64,000 nt of DNA from Bacteroidales bacterium UBA2287 (GCA_002345675.1 DDWL01000006.1:1-64000); one strand, 5' to 3'; positions 26,183 through 36,644 are shown, counted from the stretch's first letter. Notes: generated from the letters alone by a model not told the origin. Made by a program: numbers and translations.

Positions 26183-29100
26183 CTATTCCTTAATTACAAT
26201 TCTTATCCCCTGTGAGTGGGTGGTAAACTCGGGAGCGTACATGCTTTGCATGGTTGTAATTCCATTGGAAAAGCAGCCTGAGTGTACAGCCCGTAATGAG
26301 TATTCAAAAACATAGGTGCCTTTACGGAGGTAATCCATAAAGAAATTTATTGAGGCATCCTTTACGCTTTCGTAGTATCCAAGTCCATCCTGATACTTGT
26401 ACTGCGAAAGTGTACTAATGGGTTCAAAGCCCGCAGCCCTCATATCTTTTAGGTGAACGTACTCAAAATCTCGATCAGATCTAATTTCTACTCTAACAAC
26501 CACCTCGTCGCCTACCCTTATAGGATTTTGCGATGTAATCTCTATTAGAACAGACCCACTATTGGTGTGCTTCTTTAGGAATAATTTTTTATCGATTTGA
26601 AGGTTTGTTTTTGCAGAGGTTATCTTATCGAGTTGCTCAAAGTATTGCCAGTAAGCAGCACCCCAAGCCACGCCATTATTCGGATTATGAACTTTAATGT
26701 TACCCATTGCTGGATTAACCTCGTTACTGGTAAATGTTGTTTTAACGTAACCTGTACCCGCTTCGACGCTATAATCCTTTAATGTGTTAAGCAATTGATT
26801 CCCAATTTTAACCTCCAACGTTTTACTTTCATCAATCAGGTTAACGCCTCGCAATAACAGAGCATAGCATGCAGCCGCTGTGGCTTTGGTGGTTTTCCAG
26901 TCTGTAGTTTGTTTATTGCGAAGTAACCATATTTTTAGTTCCTCCACTGTGGCCGTATCGGCTGTTACCTCGTGAAACGCCTCTATAAGCGTAGCCTGTG
27001 TTTCAATTGGCGCTTGGTACCAGTAGTATCCGTAATTATTTTGAGACCAGTACATTCCCAGTTCATCGGATCGTTGAGCCCGGTTAGCAAGCGATTTTAA
27101 AATCTTTTTGGCAAGATCAACATCACCCGAACGGTTAAACACTAACGATAACATACCCTGACTGTAAATATCCTTTGATAGCCAGTATGTTTTAGCTTGT
27201 TTGTAGAAATAGCTGTAAGCTTCCTGCAAGTCAGAACTAGGTGCACTTTGATTAGTGAAACTTTTACTATAGAGGTAGTGTATTTGTAGTGTTGAGATAT
27301 GATTATCATCAAGTTTCAATAAACCTTTCTTACTTGCATCTAAAAGATATTTGTAATCCTCAACTATTCTAGAGTCGAGGTAAGTAATTGCTATATTATG
27401 CATATTATTCAGGTCATTTGTGTTAACCGCCTGAACGGCTTTTAAGTGCTTTAGCTGTCCTATGCCTGTTGCAATAACTTGTGTAATATATCGGTTATCG
27501 GGCATTCCATCAAACCAAGCAAATCCACCGTTTGGTGTTTGTTTAGCTTTTAGTTTATTAAAAGCCGAATTAATGCTATTGCTCATTTGGTTTAGGTCGA
27601 ACAGCAGAGCAATTCTACGTTTACGCTCACCTTCATTGTTCGAATTTAGTAACCACGGAGTTTCCTGAAGTAGCAAATCCTTTAGTTCCTTATTTTTCTC
27701 CAAATTAGATACAAGTGCCTCGGGTGAGGAAATTGCCCAAGTATCGAAAACCGCCTTAATTCGTGGCGAACTGTTCATTACTGTTGTTGAAATAGAGTTG
27801 GCAAAGAATCTGGAGAAAACCTGCTCAGAGCATTCGAATGGGTACTCCATAAGATATGGCATTGCTTGTATTGCATACCATACTGGGTTTGAGGTAAACT
27901 CGATGGTGTATGCCTCGTTACGGAGGGTAGTGGATTTCTGATCTACCATCTTGTCGAAACGATACTCACGGGTTTGTTTTGGCCGTAGCATAAAAGGAAG
28001 GCTTTCGGTAATAAGCTGTCTGTTAGTCAAAACAGGGAGCGTAGATTCTTCTCCATCGGTGAATTTTCCTGCTTTGGCAATCACCTTATAGGTAACTGCT
28101 CTAACTCCACTTGGAATAATTAGTTTCCAGCGAATGCCTGTGCTTTGCCCTTTAGCAATACTAAATGGTACCTTAGCGTCGGACATGAGTAATTCATTAT
28201 TGAGCGATTTTTGTGTAAATGGATCAATAAGTTGAATTTGGGCTATTCCTTCAATAGTGTTCTCGCTCAAATTATTAACCTTGGCGGCAAACTCAATGGT
28301 GTCGGCCTCTCGTAAAAAGCGAGGGGCGTTTACCATAATTGAGACATCTTTTTGTGTAATTAGCTCATTGCTTATTATTCCCGTTTTAAAATCCTTGGTG
28401 TGTGCAAAACCCATCATTTTCCACCGGGTTAAAGCCTCGGGTATGGTAAAGTTAATAGTAACACTACCGGTTGAATCGGTTAATAAGTGTGGGTAAAAAA
28501 ATGCCGTTTCGTTGAAGTTTTTACGTGTTTCTATGTTTGCAATTTCTGCATTGTTAATTTTGGATTCAACGGCTACTTCAGCTTCTGGGAACTCTACTGT
28601 ATTGGCATATCCTAATGACTTTGATTCTCTATTAATTCCAAGTGCTGTAACTACAACTTCTTCAAGCTGCAACTCTTCGGTGTCCAAGTTTATAGTAATT
28701 GTGCTTGATTGTACTTGCAGGGTTTTGGTTCGATAACCCATAAAACTAACCTGGATATATGCACCTATTGGGATTTTATCAAGGGTAAATTTACCATCAA
28801 TATCGGTGACAACTCCCTTAGTGGTGCCCATAATTCTAATGCTTACACCCGGAAGGGGTTCACCATCGTTTAGGCTATAAACAACCCCTGTTACAGTTAT
28901 TGTGTTAATATTTTCCTTTGCAATCCCAGCAGAAGTCATCAGTGAGTCGTTGTAAGTAACCATTTTTTCGTGGGATATACTATTCTCATCTATTTTATCA
29001 GCTTTACCAGCGCCAATCTCTTTCTTTTTTTTCTTATCGTACAAACTCTTTTGATAATTGTGAAAAACTTGATTGTAACCTCCATTGTAATCAAAGTGCC

Positions 29101-32100
29101 AATCAATGTATTCATAATCTTTAGTCCAGTTCCAGATACTAAAGCCATTGCGTGATATGTAATTTGTATTTGCTAAAAGGGGAACACATTTGTCGTTCCA
29201 CTTATTGAATGAATGATTTCTGGTCCCATAGAATTCTGTTTCCCAACTATGAGGGATAAACGCATCAAGGGAGGCATCGTAGAGTGTTGCAAGCATTTCG
29301 GCGTTTTCTTTTTCACCCAGTTTGTTTTTTACAGTTATTTGCCACTGCTCCAGCTCACCGGGCATAAGCTTATTACGAAACGAGGTTAATGATAGGTCGA
29401 GCTTTTTATTGGTAAACGGTACTTTTACCTCCTGAAAAAAGATAAACGATTGCCCATGAGCAACCTGGGCAAATTGCACAGCAAATCCGCCTCTGTAACG
29501 TTCTTCGATTGGGATTATAATTTTTTCAACCTTATTTTTAGCAATAATTGATTTGGAGACTATTACAGAATCGCCAAGTAACAACTCATACTGTATTGGT
29601 GTTTTTGGCGTTAAGGAGGTTACCCAAAACTCTGCTTGCTCTCCTGGTTCCCCAGAGGTTTTTACAGGAGTAACCCAATCGTTAACACACTGGGGCATTT
29701 GTGGTTTTTCCTGAATTATGCGAATTACCTTAGTCCATGTGGCCACCTTATTTGTACTATCCTTTGCCGATATATTTACTCGATAGTAGCCAGCCTTTAA
29801 TTTGGCTAGCGATTCGTTAAGGTTGAATTTATTGACTGATAAATTCAATTTTTCGGCAAACATCACTTTACCATTGCTCCAAGTTTCGGGGTTTGTTTCG
29901 TCTCTGTAAACGTTATAGGGGAACATTTTCCTAAACGTAGTTTCGTTCAGAGCATATAAATCTGGAGCACTCCAGGGGCGATTAAACAGGATTTTTTTGG
30001 GGACCTCAAGTTCAGTAATGCAAATGTCCATTTCTGCTTTTACCATCTCGCCATTCAGGTTTTGGGTTTGGATTATTGCATTGGGCTTGCTTACAGCGCT
30101 ATACACCTCGGGCAGGTTTGCACTAATTAGCAAAGGCGTTTTACTAATTCGTATGGAATTGCTTGCACTCCTTGTTTCGCCATTTGCATCAGTAATATCA
30201 ACAACCAATTTATAGGTATATATCAAATCCTTATTATGGATATCATTATCGGAGGTATAGTAGGAAACGGAAAACTTGCCCTCTTTGTCGGTGATTGATT
30301 TACCAACAGCCACCTGTTTTTCTTCATGTGGTTGATAGTACCAATACCATCTCGATTCGGCTTGGCGTGTTACTCTATATTGCACTTTTGCATTATCAAT
30401 TGGATATCCGGCATAGGCTTTAGCGATTGCCTCAACAATAATTGTATCGTTATATCCATAGGTTTTAGTGGGAGCACTAATTTTAACCTCGAAGGTTGGT
30501 CTTTTATACTCCTCAACACGAATACGTTGCTCACCATTGTAGCATTCTAAAGTAAAAACACCGTTTAGCAATCCTGTAGGAATTACAAACGATCCATTAA
30601 ATGTTCCAAATTCATTGGATACTACTTCAACCGATCCTATTTCCTGATAGTTTGGATCGTAAAATTCTATTTCGTCCTCCTCATTGGGAGCAATGTTGCA
30701 GGTTTGATCAGAACACTCAAGTACAAGTCCTTTAAAATATACGGTTTGTCCAGGTCTGTAAATTGCTCTATCGGTAAATAGCACTGTTCGAGTACTAGAA
30801 TTTTCTCTGCCGTAATAGTTATTAGCATATGTAGATGGAACATAGAGCGTATCGCTGTTTTTAGAAGCAAAAAGTGAGTAATAATTGTTTTTAATTGTAA
30901 AACTGACATTTCCATTTTTATTGGTGGTTGATTTACCATTGGAAATGTATGAGTAAGTACGTTTTTTATAATCGTAATGTTGACTGAAGATTTCAACGAC
31001 AACATTCGCGTCGGGAATTCCAGTAGATCCTTTTGTTATCGAGAAAATGGCGCTGTTCCTTTTTTTCGATGGTTTATTGACAATAAAGTAGGTCGAAGCA
31101 TTTATACTCGATTTGCTAATATTTGAGTTTGTGATGAAATCCTTGTTGTCCGACGCAGTAATTATATAGAATCCGGCTTCAATTGCATTAACCGGAAGCT
31201 CAACGGTATGTTCTCTGCAATCGGTAGTTTTGGGAATTAGCTGGTCCCATTGTCTGTAAACAGCCCATTTCTGTAAAGTATCAATACTTATGTTGTTCGA
31301 TTTGCTGTTAAATTGCTTTGAGTTCACTTTGTATAGGCGGAAATAAGCCGTATCGATATTTGCAAATGTAATTTTTACAAGAAAAGGGTTTTTAGGTTCT
31401 ACGTTATATGTAGCTTGAAGGGCTATGTTTGGCTCATGATTTTTTTTAGATAACGCTTTACAGTAGTTTGATCCCTCTGAGTTGGGGTAATCTTTTATTA
31501 CCTTTTCGCAAATAGCAAGTGATTGAAGAAGATAGTTTACCGCTCCTTTTCTGTCGAGCGAATATATAAACTCTGCCAGCCTATACATTACCTCCGCTTT
31601 CATCTCTGTGTTTATGGCTTTATCCGATAAATCTGTTAGGGCTTTTCGGTAAAGGGAGTGTTTTAGTGGATGAGTGCTTTGGCTATGAACATACTTTAAT
31701 CTATTCAACTCCAAATCTACAAGAGCATCATGATTATTGATTTTTAGATGGTAGCGTGTAAGTTCCTGATATAAACTGATTGTTTTATACCGTAGTGAAA
31801 TAGAGTCGGGAGATACCAAGCTGTAGGATGCAAACTGCCTTGAATTTGCATAAAATACTGGATCGTGAATAATAAAAGGCTCTACCGGAAAGATTATGTC
31901 AACCTCACCGTTTTTGAAAACACCTATTGCCCTATGGGCTAACAAATCGTAGACAGTTGGTCTGAGATTCCGGTAATCATCATCCCCGTTAAGGATTCCC
32001 ACAAAAATATCAACAGGAGTATTTTGCAACCTCTCGGGGTTTTCCATCGATAGATCAATTTCTGCAATAACTTCCTGAATAATTCTTCGAATATCCCATG

Positions 32101-32539
32101 TTTCAATATCGTCAGTTATACCTGAAGCAAGTGAGGTTCGGTTGTGTATTCGCCATCTATTGCTGGTGTAATAGTTCCAATATAAACTACCCAGAAGCGA
32201 GTGTGCAACCTGATTTGCGGGAAATGTTAGCTGCTTTATATCGCCCCTAAGTTGACCAATTACCTTGTTAAGTGCGTTCTCCTCAAAAAAGCACTTGTTC
32301 ATCATTCGCTTGTTTATTACCTCTAATAGTTCAAGGTAGTTACCCTCAAGTTTGGATCGTTCAAATATTGATTCGTAAATTGGTTCAACATCTCGGGGTA
32401 AACCCTCGCTAATTAACGAATCGGCTTTTTCAAACTGCAACTCATACCATTCATCGCTGTTTTCGTTAGTTTGGCTAAAAAGGTAGGTTGTTGGAAATAT
32501 CAACAGAAACGTGATAAGTAGAAGGAATCGACTAATCAT
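26183..32539 (-). CDS. Giant alpha-2-macroglobulin (MG2) family protein with inserted carboxypeptidase-regulatory/SusC-like segment
   Basis: This 2118-residue exported protein has a signal peptide (FLLLITFLLIFPTTYLFSQ). An MG2-type region is marked by LFTDRAIYRPGQTVYFKG (about residue 585), and VEEYKRPTFEVKI follows. A macroglobulin helical domain has the thioester-type motif ECSEQ (Cys near residue 1569), which could trap attacking proteases covalently. Around residues 1215-1300 sits a carboxypeptidase-regulatory-like beta-sandwich (VTGVVYSLNDGEPLPGVSI, DIDGKFTLDKIP, SFMGYRTKTLQV). It ends in EEVVVTALGINRESKSLGYA, the signature of SusC/RagA TonB-dependent receptors. The protein is likely periplasmic or outer-membrane associated. 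No adjacent PBP1C is present, unlike many bacterial macroglobulin loci. Confidence 0.88.
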   Translation of the reverse strand: MISRFLLLITFLLIFPTTYLFSQTNENSDEWYELQFEKADSLISEGLPRDVEPIYESIFERSKLEGNYLELLEVINKRMMNKCFFEENALNKVIGQLRGDIKQLTFPANQVAHSLLGSLYWNYYTSNRWRIHNRTSLASGITDDIETWDIRRIIQEVIAEIDLSMENPERLQNTPVDIFVGILNGDDDYRNLRPTVYDLLAHRAIGVFKNGEVDIIFPVEPFIIHDPVFYANSRQFASYSLVSPDSISLRYKTISLYQELTRYHLKINNHDALVDLELNRLKYVHSQSTHPLKHSLYRKALTDLSDKAINTEMKAEVMYRLAEFIYSLDRKGAVNYLLQSLAICEKVIKDYPNSEGSNYCKALSKKNHEPNIALQATYNVEPKNPFLVKITFANIDTAYFRLYKVNSKQFNSKSNNISIDTLQKWAVYRQWDQLIPKTTDCREHTVELPVNAIEAGFYIITASDNKDFITNSNISKSSINASTYFIVNKPSKKRNSAIFSITKGSTGIPDANVVVEIFSQHYDYKKRTYSYISNGKSTTNKNGNVSFTIKNNYYSLFASKNSDTLYVPSTYANNYYGRENSSTRTVLFTDRAIYRPGQTVYFKGLVLECSDQTCNIAPNEEDEIEFYDPNYQEIGSVEVVSNEFGTFNGSFVIPTGLLNGVFTLECYNGEQRIRVEEYKRPTFEVKISAPTKTYGYNDTIIVEAIAKAYAGYPIDNAKVQYRVTRQAESRWYWYYQPHEEKQVAVGKSITDKEGKFSVSYYTSDNDIHNKDLIYTYKLVVDITDANGETRSASNSIRISKTPLLISANLPEVYSAVSKPNAIIQTQNLNGEMVKAEMDICITELEVPKKILFNRPWSAPDLYALNETTFRKMFPYNVYRDETNPETWSNGKVMFAEKLNLSVNKFNLNESLAKLKAGYYRVNISAKDSTNKVATWTKVIRIIQEKPQMPQCVNDWVTPVKTSGEPGEQAEFWVTSLTPKTPIQYELLLGDSVIVSKSIIAKNKVEKIIIPIEERYRGGFAVQFAQVAHGQSFIFFQEVKVPFTNKKLDLSLTSFRNKLMPGELEQWQITVKNKLGEKENAEMLATLYDASLDAFIPHSWETEFYGTRNHSFNKWNDKCVPLLANTNYISRNGFSIWNWTKDYEYIDWHFDYNGGYNQVFHNYQKSLYDKKKKKEIGAGKADKIDENSISHEKMVTYNDSLMTSAGIAKENINTITVTGVVYSLNDGEPLPGVSIRIMGTTKGVVTDIDGKFTLDKIPIGAYIQVSFMGYRTKTLQVQSSTITINLDTEELQLEEVVVTALGINRESKSLGYANTVEFPEAEVAVESKINNAEIANIETRKNFNETAFFYPHLLTDSTGSVTINFTIPEALTRWKMMGFAHTKDFKTGIISNELITQKDVSIMVNAPRFLREADTIEFAAKVNNLSENTIEGIAQIQLIDPFTQKSLNNELLMSDAKVPFSIAKGQSTGIRWKLIIPSGVRAVTYKVIAKAGKFTDGEESTLPVLTNRQLITESLPFMLRPKQTREYRFDKMVDQKSTTLRNEAYTIEFTSNPVWYAIQAMPYLMEYPFECSEQVFSRFFANSISTTVMNSSPRIKAVFDTWAISSPEALVSNLEKNKELKDLLLQETPWLLNSNNEGERKRRIALLFDLNQMSNSINSAFNKLKAKQTPNGGFAWFDGMPDNRYITQVIATGIGQLKHLKAVQAVNTNDLNNMHNIAITYLDSRIVEDYKYLLDASKKGLLKLDDNHISTLQIHYLYSKSFTNQSAPSSDLQEAYSYFYKQAKTYWLSKDIYSQGMLSLVFNRSGDVDLAKKILKSLANRAQRSDELGMYWSQNNYGYYWYQAPIETQATLIEAFHEVTADTATVEELKIWLLRNKQTTDWKTTKATAAACYALLLRGVNLIDESKTLEVKIGNQLLNTLKDYSVEAGTGYVKTTFTSNEVNPAMGNIKVHNPNNGVAWGAAYWQYFEQLDKITSAKTNLQIDKKLFLKKHTNSGSVLIEITSQNPIRVGDEVVVRVEIRSDRDFEYVHLKDMRAAGFEPISTLSQYKYQDGLGYYESVKDASINFFMDYLRKGTYVFEYSLRAVHSGCFSNGITTMQSMYAPEFTTHSQGIRIVIKE

Positions 32540-32758
32540 AATATTATAATTTGATTATTAAATGGCTAAGGTAACTGCTAGGGTTGATATTTTTACCCCT
32601 AGTACTAAATATTTTAGGAAAGCAATGTACAATAACATACAGGAGTAGAGGAAGTCGGATCTAACTTATATTGTTTAATTTAAATGGTTTTCGCTAAGGG
32701 CAACACACAACCCTAAAATATAGCGCCTGGCATTTCAACAACGATGTTCGGTAAAGAC

Positions 32759-33418
32759 TTACTCCTCAATTGCTCTATTTAAAAATTGCACTAATGGGTG
32801 TAGCGCTTTAAATGTGCTAAGGCTGCTGGATAGAAGATTTTTCGACACCAAATCGACATCGTTTATTTTTTTGTATGGAGTTATATGCTTCATCTTTAGG
32901 TAATCGACAACCGGCGAATCGGCCGAAAAACCTTGTGGAACTCTTTTAAGCGACTCCGAATCGAAATGGCTGAATGCTGAGGTAAACTCGTTGCTCGATA
33001 CAATTTTTAAAAACTCGTTAGAGTAAGCATTTATTTCGCTACGAATACGTTTCATGTTTTCGGGAGGAGCCATGTAAATTCCACCCGATATAAACGATTC
33101 CCCTGGCTCGAGGTGGAAATAGTAACCAGCAAATGGGCTTTTGCGCCCACCCCGGGCAATGTATGCTCCCATATTCGTTTTGTATGGCTCCTTGTTAGGC
33201 GAAAAGCGAATGTCGCGGTTAATGCGAAACCAGCAATCCTTTGCTTCAAGAGTTCCAATGGAGGGGTCGAATTCCTTAATCCCTGCAATTAACTGGTTAA
33301 CAACAATTCCATAGTTTTCGCGAGCAGCTTCGTATTCTGGCCTGTGAATATTAAACCAATCTCGGTTATTATTATGTTTAAGTTCGCTAAGGAAATTGAG
33401 AGTAGTTTGCAATATCAT
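32759..33418 (-). CDS. DUF2461 family protein
   Basis: This 219-residue protein is of the DUF2461/TIGR02453 family, whose function is unknown. Recognisable blocks are TLNFLSELKHNNNRDWF, then RPEYEAARENY, CWFRINRDIRFSPNKEPYKTN, GGRKSPFAGYYFHLEPGESF and SGGIYMAPPENMKRIR. The ATG at 33418 (MILQTTLNFL) matches the family start. A TTG at 33472 would run through the terminator hairpin. Its final 33 bp are duplicated at 26091-26123 beyond the macroglobulin gene. Confidence 0.85.
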   Translation of the reverse strand: MILQTTLNFLSELKHNNNRDWFNIHRPEYEAARENYGIVVNQLIAGIKEFDPSIGTLEAKDCWFRINRDIRFSPNKEPYKTNMGAYIARGGRKSPFAGYYFHLEPGESFISGGIYMAPPENMKRIRSEINAYSNEFLKIVSSNEFTSAFSHFDSESLKRVPQGFSADSPVVDYLKMKHITPYKKINDVDLVSKNLLSSSLSTFKALHPLVQFLNRAIEE

Positions 33419-33452
33419 TATAGTGTCGGGTTTGTTGTATATTCCTAAACAA

Positions 33453-33479
33453 AAAAGGATTGCTTTTGGCAATCCTTTT
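33453..33479 (-). terminator. Terminator after glmS
   Basis: AAAAGGATTGC (33453-33463) and GCAATCCTTTT (33469-33479) form an 11-bp perfect stem with a 5-base loop. On the minus strand the stem is followed by a T-run. It separates glmS from the DUF2461 gene. Confidence 0.85.
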
Positions 33480-33485
33480 AAAAAT

Positions 33486-35321
33486 TTATTCTACAGTTAC
33501 CGATTTGGCTAAGTTTCGAGGCTGGTCGACATCGCAACCCCGCATTAATGCAATGTGGTACGCAAGCAGCTGAAGAGGAACAACCGCTAAAAGCGATTCG
33601 GCAATTTCGCCAGCTTTGGGTATTTCAATTACATGGTCGGCCATGTCGCGAATAACAGTGTCGCCCTCGGTTACAATGGCAATAACAACACCTTTTCGTG
33701 CTTTAACTTCTTGAATGTTGCTCACAACCTTTTCGTAGCTGCTATCCTTGGCTGCAATTACTACAACAGGCATTTTGTCGTCGATAAGCGCAATGGGGCC
33801 ATGCTTCATTTCGGCTGCAGGGTAACCTTCGGCGTGTATGTACGAAATTTCTTTTAACTTCAATGCTCCTTCGAGGGCAACTGGGAAAAAGTAGCCCCTG
33901 CCGAGGTAAAGAAAATTACTTGAGTCCTTATATACCTCAGCAATTTTTTGAACATGAGGGTTTGTTTCTAGTATCTTTTCAATTTTTTGAGGTACTAAGA
34001 GCAGTTCAGCTACAAGTTCCTCGAAACGATTTTGATTAATTATACCCTTTTGCTTCCCAAGAAGCATTGCCATCATAGTAAGTACAGTTACTTGAGCAGT
34101 AAATGCCTTTGTTGAAGCAACCCCAATTTCGGGGCCAGCATGTGTATAAACACCAGCATGCGTTTCGCGGGGAATGCTCGAACCTACAACATTGCAAATT
34201 CCTAAAACAAGAGCCCCCGACTCCTTTGCCAACTTAATTGCAGCAAGTGTATCGGCAGTTTCGCCGCTTTGGCTAATGGCAATAACAATGTCGTCTTTAT
34301 ATATAATTGGATTGCGATATCGGAATTCCGAAGCGTACTCGACCTCAACAGGAATACGAGCAAACTCTTCGATAAGGTATTCGCCAACCAATGCAGCGTG
34401 CCACGAAGTGCCGCAACCTATAAGAATTATACGCTTTGCATTTACTAACCTTGGAAGTATGTGGTACAATCCGCCCAAGTGCACATCCATTTTATCGGTC
34501 GAAATTCGGCCACGAAATGTATCGGTAATGCTTCGGGGCTGCTCAAAAATTTCCTTAAGCATAAAATGGTCGAAACCATTTTTCTCAATTTCTTCAATGT
34601 CTAAATCGAGAACCTGAATGTTTGGCTCAAGAGCCTCGTTTGAAATGGTTTTTAACGAAAGTTCTCCCTTTCGAATAATGGCAACGTCGTTATCGTTAAG
34701 GAAAATAACGCTATTGGTGTACTCAATAATTGGAGTAGCATCGGAGGCAACAAAGTACTCGTTTTCACCAACGCCAATTACAAGTGGGCTACCCTTACGT
34801 GCAGCAATTAGCGTGTTAGGTTCGTCGCGACAAATAACGACTATGCCGTAAGCCCCTACAACTTTAAATAGTGCAAGTCTTACAGCAATTTCAGCCGAAA
34901 CATTTCCTTTAAAGTAAATATACTCAATAAGGTTAACTAGAACCTCCGTATCGGTTTGAGAGTTGAATGTATAGCCTCTTCGCTCGAGTTTGCTTTTAAG
35001 CGAACCATAATTTTCGATAATTCCATTATGAATAATAATAAACTTACCATTCATTGAAACGTGGGGATGAGCATTCGAATCGTTCGGCTCGCCGTGGGTT
35101 GCCCAACGAGTATGCCCAATGCCAATGTTTCCATTTATTTCCTTGCTGCCAACAAACTCTTCGAGGTCGGCAACTTTTCCCTTTCGCTTATAAATTACGG
35201 GTTCGGAATCAACAACACAAACTCCTGCCGAATCGTACCCCCTATATTCAAGTCGTTTTAACCCATTTATAATTATTGGATATGCCTTGCGATATCCAAT
35301 GTATCCAACTATGCCACACAT
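33486..35321 (-). CDS. glmS: Glutamine-fructose-6-phosphate aminotransferase (isomerizing)
   Basis: GlmS makes glucosamine-6-phosphate, the entry step to UDP-GlcNAc for peptidoglycan and LPS. The 611-residue protein starts with the glutaminase nucleophile in MCGIVGYIG (Cys2 before Met removal). It also has GIGHTRWATHGEPNDSNAHPH. Two SIS isomerase domains follow, with IGCGTSWHAALVGEYLIE and ISQSGETADTLAA. The C-terminus ends LAKSVTVE as in the family. No glmS ribozyme is apparent upstream. It lies 6 bp downstream of the DUF4270 gene, suggesting co-transcription. Confidence 0.97.
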   Translation of the reverse strand: MCGIVGYIGYRKAYPIIINGLKRLEYRGYDSAGVCVVDSEPVIYKRKGKVADLEEFVGSKEINGNIGIGHTRWATHGEPNDSNAHPHVSMNGKFIIIHNGIIENYGSLKSKLERRGYTFNSQTDTEVLVNLIEYIYFKGNVSAEIAVRLALFKVVGAYGIVVICRDEPNTLIAARKGSPLVIGVGENEYFVASDATPIIEYTNSVIFLNDNDVAIIRKGELSLKTISNEALEPNIQVLDLDIEEIEKNGFDHFMLKEIFEQPRSITDTFRGRISTDKMDVHLGGLYHILPRLVNAKRIILIGCGTSWHAALVGEYLIEEFARIPVEVEYASEFRYRNPIIYKDDIVIAISQSGETADTLAAIKLAKESGALVLGICNVVGSSIPRETHAGVYTHAGPEIGVASTKAFTAQVTVLTMMAMLLGKQKGIINQNRFEELVAELLLVPQKIEKILETNPHVQKIAEVYKDSSNFLYLGRGYFFPVALEGALKLKEISYIHAEGYPAAEMKHGPIALIDDKMPVVVIAAKDSSYEKVVSNIQEVKARKGVVIAIVTEGDTVIRDMADHVIEIPKAGEIAESLLAVVPLQLLAYHIALMRGCDVDQPRNLAKSVTVE

Positions 35322-35327
35322 AATCCC

Positions 35328-36644
35328 TTATAGTTTTGTGTATGTAACAATAAGCTTAATTTTTTTACTATTATTTGCCGTTTTTAGTATGGTTTGGCTT
35401 GCTCTCGCAAAACGAGATCTTGGTTCTAGGTAAATATCTAAGTTGGGTGTCGTACTCTGAAGCTGCTCCTGAAGATGGTTTGTGATATTAAAGGAATAGT
35501 AACCCTTGTATTTTATGTAATTACCTCCAAAAGTTCCACTATAGTACTGCAGATCGGTTATTGCGCTATACTGATTGGCGCTATTCTTTTTGAAAATATT
35601 AATCTCTGTAAAAACCGAATCAGGTTCGAATATGGATATGGGCACTTGTTCGGGTTCAATTCTGAGTTCGGCACGATTAACAATAACAGGCATTTTACTA
35701 GCCCATTCGCTTAAGCCTTCAAGTTTAATTAGGCCTTTTGTTCCGCCCAAGCCTTGCAAGTAGAAAACAGAATCTTGAGTTGTTGTATTATTTAAATTAA
35801 GAATTGCCGTTGCAGGGTTTGCGGTGGAATGGTCGTGTTCAAACACCAAACTTCTTAAGGCAGACTGGGAGAATTGATACTTAAATTGTAAAGTGTCGAG
35901 ACTGAGATTAGCATTTGGAGATCTGTAATAAAGGGTTATGGAATTAGCCGCATCGGTTAAATTGAAATAGTACATGGCTTTTTTGTAGGAACTCACAGAA
36001 CTAGTTGTTATGTACAACCCTTTTATGTAATTTAAAAAACTATCTTGTCTGGCCATATGTATTGAATCGGCAGTAAATAGTTTGTTTGCAAAATCGTACG
36101 TTAAAGGAATCCTAAGTTTCGATTCTCCTTGGTATGTCGCCGTTCCAATAGGGGTTGGGTACATATTTGGCAAATAGTTGTTGTAAGTAGAGTCGACGAT
36201 TAACGACTCGGATAGCTCGTACATACTAACGTTGAGGGTTTCCGATTTGTCACCATAAAATGCCTTAAGGTTTAAGTATAACACTGCCGAATCGAGTATT
36301 GAGCCCTGTTTAAATTTAAAGTTAGCTGAAGTTAAACCTATTTGACTAATAAACGATGACTTAACATGTCCAAAGACATTGCTGTTTGCTGCCCCTAGAA
36401 CAATTTCGGTGAAACCTCTTGTGTCGATAATATTATCGTACGAAACTGTATGCGCTGAAAGTATAAACGTAGTGTCGATTTTTACACCCAGCCTTTCACC
36501 TTCGGGAATCAAATCGCTTTCGAGGTATTCCGAGGGAACATAGCACTTTGTGAAAATGCTTAATAAAACTACTGAAATGGAAAGAACTTTAACAAAACCA
36601 AAGGTCTTTGACTTAAAAAACGAGTTACTTCTTTTTGCTAGCAT
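35328..36644 (-). CDS. DUF4270 family exported protein
   Basis: This 438-residue protein has an N-terminal hydrophobic segment (VKVLSISVVLLSIFTKC) followed at once by a cysteine, so it may be a lipoprotein, although the lipobox (FTKC) is poor. The mature part starts ESDLIPEGERLGVKIDTTF and contains SGTFGGNYIKYKGYYSFNITNHLQ, typical of the Bacteroidota family DUF4270. Its function is unknown. The start overlaps the 3' end of the GT5-like gene by 20 bp. From memory, the order glmS-DUF4270-GT5-panC-panD is conserved in several Bacteroidales, but I cannot verify that here. Confidence 0.82.
   Translation of the reverse strand: MLAKRSNSFFKSKTFGFVKVLSISVVLLSIFTKCYVPSEYLESDLIPEGERLGVKIDTTFILSAHTVSYDNIIDTRGFTEIVLGAANSNVFGHVKSSFISQIGLTSANFKFKQGSILDSAVLYLNLKAFYGDKSETLNVSMYELSESLIVDSTYNNYLPNMYPTPIGTATYQGESKLRIPLTYDFANKLFTADSIHMARQDSFLNYIKGLYITTSSVSSYKKAMYYFNLTDAANSITLYYRSPNANLSLDTLQFKYQFSQSALRSLVFEHDHSTANPATAILNLNNTTTQDSVFYLQGLGGTKGLIKLEGLSEWASKMPVIVNRAELRIEPEQVPISIFEPDSVFTEINIFKKNSANQYSAITDLQYYSGTFGGNYIKYKGYYSFNITNHLQEQLQSTTPNLDIYLEPRSRFARASQTILKTANNSKKIKLIVTYTKL

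Noticed and set aside
33300..35500. glmS ribozyme
   Set aside because: The region upstream of glmS is occupied by the DUF4270 gene with a 6-bp gap, leaving no room, and no ribozyme core was recognised.
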